Program-made: the position numbers and the translations under genes
Assembly: GCF_018323985.1 (NCBI RefSeq)
Contig: NZ_AP024590.1
Location: 496,001 to 560,000, forward strand
Source: Enterobacter kobei
GTDB taxonomy: Bacteria > Pseudomonadota > Gammaproteobacteria > Enterobacterales > Enterobacteriaceae
Length of the DNA: 64,000 nt
Reading direction: 5' to 3'
Shown here: positions 58,720 through 64,000 of the stretch, piece after piece
Layout: each line of letters starts with the position of its first letter
Numbering within the stretch: position 1 is the stretch's first letter
The notes under the pieces: generated by a model
What the model was told of the DNA's origin: nothing
Database searches by the model: none
The model's input: only the letters and a program-made list of their open reading frames with translations

Positions 58720-59685
58720 ATGAAGCAGCAGGCAGGCATTGGTATTCTTTTGGCGCTGACGACAGCTATGTGCTGGGGTGCATTGCCAATCGCAATGAAG
58801 CAGGTGCTGGAAGTGATGGAACCGCCAACCATCGTGTTCTATCGCTTTTTAATGGCAGCGATTGGCCTGGGCTTGATTCTGGCCATCAAAGGCAAACTGC
58901 CACCGATGCGCATTTTCCGTCAACGCCGCTGGCTGGTGTTGCTTGCTATTGCCACCGGGGGCTTATTCGGGAATTTCATTCTCTTCAGCTCTTCTCTACA
59001 ATATTTGACCCCAACGGCTTCACAGGTGATTGGACAACTCTCGCCGGTGGGCATGATGGTTGCCAGCGTGTTTATCCTGAAGGAGAAAATGCGCGGCACA
59101 CAGATCATCGGGGCTATCATGCTGCTTTGCGGACTGGTGATGTTTTTCAACACCAGCCTGGTGGAGATCTTCACCCGCCTGACGGATTACACCTGGGGTG
59201 TGATCTTCGGCGTCGGGGCAGCAACGGTCTGGGTAAGCTATGGCGTCGCACAAAAAGTCTTATTGCGTCGTCTTGCCTCACAGCAGATCCTCTTTTTGCT
59301 GTACACTTTATGTACAATAGCGTTATTGCCGCTGGCGAAACCGGCGGTGATCGTCCAACTCAGCCAATGGCAACTGGCGTGCCTGGTGTTTTGTGGGCTG
59401 AATACGCTGGTCGGTTATGGTGCGCTCGCGGAAGCCATGGCGCGCTGGCAGGCGGCACAGGTGAGTGCGTTAATCACGCTCACCCCGCTGTTTACGCTGT
59501 TGTTTTCAGATTTATTATCACAGGCCTGGCCCGATGTCTTCGCCAGACCGATGTTAAACCTTTTAGGTTATCTCGGTGCGTTTGTCGTGGTTGCGGGCGC
59601 GATGTATTCCGCCATAGGCCATCGCCTGTGGGGACGTCTGCGCAAGCGTGAAGTGGTTGTCACTTTACCCCGCTCAGGCGAATGA
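58720..59685 (+). CDS. yhbE: EamA-family inner membrane transporter YhbE
   Basis: A 321-residue drug/metabolite transporter of the EamA family with ten predicted membrane segments in two EamA repeats. Its substrate is unknown. It is conserved between rpmA and obgE in enterobacteria, 15 bases before obgE. The ATG at 58720 begins MKQQAGIGILLALTTAMCWG. Confidence 0.93.
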   Translation: MKQQAGIGILLALTTAMCWGALPIAMKQVLEVMEPPTIVFYRFLMAAIGLGLILAIKGKLPPMRIFRQRRWLVLLAIATGGLFGNFILFSSSLQYLTPTASQVIGQLSPVGMMVASVFILKEKMRGTQIIGAIMLLCGLVMFFNTSLVEIFTRLTDYTWGVIFGVGAATVWVSYGVAQKVLLRRLASQQILFLLYTLCTIALLPLAKPAVIVQLSQWQLACLVFCGLNTLVGYGALAEAMARWQAAQVSALITLTPLFTLLFSDLLSQAWPDVFARPMLNLLGYLGAFVVVAGAMYSAIGHRLWGRLRKREVVVTLPRSGE

Positions 59686-60876
<1,191 letters not shown>

Positions 60877-60900
60877 GACAGACTAACCGTCTGACAGTCA

Positions 60901-60936
60901 AAAGCCCGGTTCGCACGATGCGACCGGGCTTTTTGT
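60901..60936. terminator. Terminator between obgE and dacB
   Basis: The stem AAAAGCCCGGT / ACCGGGCTTTT, extended by inner TCGCA/TGCGA pairing, lies 24 bases after the obgE stop and directly beside the dacB stop. It has an A-run on one side and a T-run on the other, so it can serve both converging genes. Confidence 0.9.
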
Positions 60937-62370
<1,434 letters not shown>

Positions 62371-62446
62371 AATCTCGCGCTAACAACCTGGAAACAGGCC
62401 GTCATACTACGGTGCATCGCCCTTGAAAGTAAACGATGACCCATAG

Positions 62447-62474
62447 TGAACTTCGCGGTAAAATGCATATCAAA
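62447..62474 (+). promoter_or_regulatory. Sigma-E-like promoter of greA
   Basis: TGAACTT (62447-62453) and TCAAA (62470-62474) are separated by 16 bases, close to the sigma-E consensus GGAACTT-N16-TCAAA. E. coli greA is known to have a sigma-E promoter. A sigma-70 promoter may overlap (TTGAAA at 62423-62428, TAAAAT at 62459-62464 is too distant to pair well). Confidence 0.65.
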
Positions 62475-62479
62475 TTGAA

Positions 62480-62526
62480 AAATTGCTTCTGACCTGGGGC
62501 GTAGACTCCGGGTCAGTTTTCTTTTG
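62480..62526 (+). ncRNA. GraL-type greA leader RNA
   Basis: Just downstream of the greA promoter, CTGACCTGG (62489-62497) and CCGGGTCAG (62508-62516) form a nine-pair stem followed by TTTTCTTTT. This would end most transcripts after about 45 bases, as in E. coli, where the greA leader gives the short GraL RNAs. Start and end are inferred from promoter and terminator positions. Confidence 0.7.
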
Positions 62527-62617
62527 CTTCTGGTCCGGGAACCCGATGAAAAACGGGCGGGCTTAGCTGCCGGGGCGGGTCACCGCTCCCTACAGGAATG
62601 TTCAAGAGGTATAACAA

Positions 62618-63094
62618 ATGCAAGCTATTCCGATGACCTTACGCGGTGCCGAAAAACTGCGCGAAGAACTGGATTTTCTTAAGTCCGTGCGCCGTCCTGA
62701 AATTATCGCCGCCATTGCCGATGCCCGTGAGCACGGCGATCTGAAAGAAAACGCCGAATACCATGCCGCCCGCGAACAGCAGGGCTTTTGCGAAGGGCGC
62801 ATCGCAGATATTGAAGCGAAGCTGTCCAACGCGCAGGTGATCGATATCTCCAAAATCCCGAACAACGGACGGGTGATTTTTGGCTGTACGGTGACCGTGC
62901 TGAACCTCGACAACGACGAAGAGCAGACCTATCGCATTGTTGGCGATGACGAAGCGGATTTTAAGCAGAATCTGATTTCTGTGAACTCGCCTATCGCTCG
63001 CGGCCTGGTAGGCAAAGAGCAGGACGATGTAGTTGTGATCAAAACGCCGGGCGGCGAAGTCGAATTCGAAATCATCAAAGTGGAATATCTTTGA
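62618..63094 (+). CDS. greA: Transcription elongation factor GreA
   Basis: A 158-residue Gre factor that rescues backtracked RNA polymerase by stimulating transcript cleavage in the secondary channel. The N-terminal coiled coil (about 1-75) bears the catalytic acidic tip [15 protein letters not shown] (Asp41, Glu44), followed by a C-terminal FKBP-like domain. GAGGT precedes the ATG. Same length as E. coli GreA. Confidence 0.98.
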   Translation: MQAIPMTLRGAEKLREELDFLKSVRRPEIIAAIADAREHGDLKENAEYHAAREQQGFCEGRIADIEAKLSNAQVIDISKIPNNGRVIFGCTVTVLNLDNDEEQTYRIVGDDEADFKQNLISVNSPIARGLVGKEQDDVVVIKTPGGEVEFEIIKVEYL

Positions 63095-63136
63095 TTAGGT
63101 TACAATGTGTAATATGTTGAAGCATTGTAAAGAAAA

Positions 63137-63161
63137 GAAAAAGGCCGCGAAGCGGCCTTTT
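63137..63161. terminator. Terminator after greA
   Basis: The stem AAGGCCGC / GCGGCCTT with a GAA loop is flanked by an A-run and TTTT. It lies 45 bases after greA and can also face convergent yhbY. Confidence 0.88.
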
Positions 63162-63248
63162 ATCAACACTCAGAGCGTGGCATTTTGCTCGTCTGCTTTT
63201 AGAAAACCCCTCGTTTTACACAGATTTTGTGTTTAACTCAGGATATTC

Positions 63249-63542
63249 TTAACGTGGCAGTGCAATTTTACGGTCTGCTGTTGGGCGGTACAGAACCAGC
63301 GTTTTACCGATGACCTGTACATTACAGGCGCCGGTTTCACGAACAATGGCTTCCACGATCAACGTTTTAGTTTCGCGGTCTTCAGTCGCGATTTTAACCT
63401 TGATAAGCTCATGGTGTTGTAACGCATGTTCAATCTCGGCCAGTACCCCTTCGGTCAGACCATTGTTGCCAAGCTGTACTACCGGCTTGAGCGGATGTGC
63501 CAGACCTTTCAGGTGCTGTTTTTGTTTAGTACTCAGATTCAT
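63249..63542 (-). CDS. yhbY: CRM-domain RNA-binding protein YhbY
   Basis: A 97-residue single CRM-domain protein that associates with pre-50S particles. It contains the CRM loop GNNGLTEGV and ends GKTLVLYRPTADRKIALPR. The ATG at 63542 is the conserved start (MNLSTKQKQHLKGLAHPL); an in-frame ATG 13 codons upstream is ignored. It diverges from rlmE. Confidence 0.95.
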   Translation of the reverse strand: MNLSTKQKQHLKGLAHPLKPVVQLGNNGLTEGVLAEIEHALQHHELIKVKIATEDRETKTLIVEAIVRETGACNVQVIGKTLVLYRPTADRKIALPR

Positions 63543-63665
63543 CGTATATTTTTGCTTACGTTGGGATTGAAAACGGTTCATTCTACCGCCATCTCCCTTA
63601 TATCGCCAAATTGCCGTGTGGAAATTTACACCATCGGCTCACGATGAACCCAGATGGAATGTTAA

Positions 63666-64000
63666 ATGACAGGTAAAAAGCGTTCTGCCAGCTCCAGTCG
63701 CTGGCTTCAGGAACACTTTAGCGATAAATATGTTCAAGCGGCACAGAAAAAAGGGTTACGTTCCCGTGCCTGGTTTAAACTTGATGAAATACAGCAAAGT
63801 GACAAACTTTTTAAGCCTGGGATGACGGTTGTTGACCTGGGCGCAGCACCTGGCGGCTGGTCGCAGTATGTGGTAACACAGATTGGTGGCAAAGGCCGTA
63901 TCATCGCATGTGATCTTTTACCTATGGATCCTATCGTTGGTGTGGACTTCCTTCAGGGTGACTTTCGTGATGAATTAGTCGTGAAAGCGTTACTCGACAG
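63666..64000 (+). CDS. rlmE: 23S rRNA 2'-O-ribose U2552 methyltransferase RlmE, 5' part
   Basis: The first 111 codons of RlmE (FtsJ/RrmJ), running off the window end. It begins [18 protein letters not shown] and contains the SAM-binding motif [12 protein letters not shown] near residue 55 and the K-D-K-E family Lys38 region (FKLDEIQQ). The heat-shock-induced enzyme methylates U2552 in the A loop of 23S rRNA. ftsH would be expected to follow outside the window. Confidence 0.95.
   Translation, partial: MTGKKRSASSSRWLQEHFSDKYVQAAQKKGLRSRAWFKLDEIQQSDKLFKPGMTVVDLGAAPGGWSQYVVTQIGGKGRIIACDLLPMDPIVGVDFLQGDFRDELVVKALLD

Overview
The window is chromosomal DNA of a gammaproteobacterium of the family Enterobacteriaceae. 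Gene content, gene order and most protein lengths match the Escherichia coli mreD-to-rlmE segment. Several differences show that it is not E. coli itself: an extra aldehyde dehydrogenase gene, a sialic acid operon without nanE, and an autotransporter where E. coli has gltF and the yhc fimbrial genes. An Enterobacter/Kosakonia/Citrobacter-like relative fits, but the genus cannot be fixed from the sequence alone. Coding density is high, no insertion sequence, prophage, CRISPR array, tRNA or rRNA was seen, and no core gene is visibly broken.

Layout. 1-7969: envelope and proteostasis genes on the + strand (end of mreC, mreD, yhdE/maf, rng, yhdP, tldD). 8045-12268: aaeR diverging from aaeXAB, a regulated efflux system for hydroxylated aromatic acids. 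12353-13807: an inserted aldehyde dehydrogenase. 13854-16641: yhcO, yhcN, argR and mdh. 16705-19801: the periplasmic proteases degS and degQ plus zapG. 19995-23654: zapE, ribosomal proteins L13/S9, and sspA/sspB. 23795-28520: sialic acid regulon, with nanR, a conserved triple GGTATA operator, and the tightly packed nanA-nanT-nanK-nanQ. 28552-31392: a large type V autotransporter. 31695-37583: glutamate synthase (gltBD). 38256-43245: yhcC, arcB, elbB, mtgA, with the ArcZ small RNA antisense to the arcB-elbB gap.

43288-51208 reads leftward as one long cluster: yrbG-kdsD-kdsC-lptC-lptA-lptB-rpoN-hpf-ptsN-rapZ-npr. It joins KDO synthesis and LPS transport to sigma-54 and the nitrogen phosphotransferase system. 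51432-54534 is mlaFEDCB (outer-membrane lipid asymmetry). It is followed by ibaG, murA, sfsB, ispB, rplU-rpmA-yhbE-obgE, dacB, greA (with a sigma-E-like promoter and a GraL-type leader RNA), yhbY, and the start of rlmE, which runs off the window.

The accessory signals most worth attention are these: the autotransporter in the nan-glt slot, with an AT-rich repeated N-terminal passenger half and a 15-bp repeat linker; the clean absence of nanE; the aldehyde dehydrogenase beside an aromatic acid exporter; and a set of strong intra-operonic or 3'-end hairpins lacking U-tracts. No completely new multi-gene system was found.
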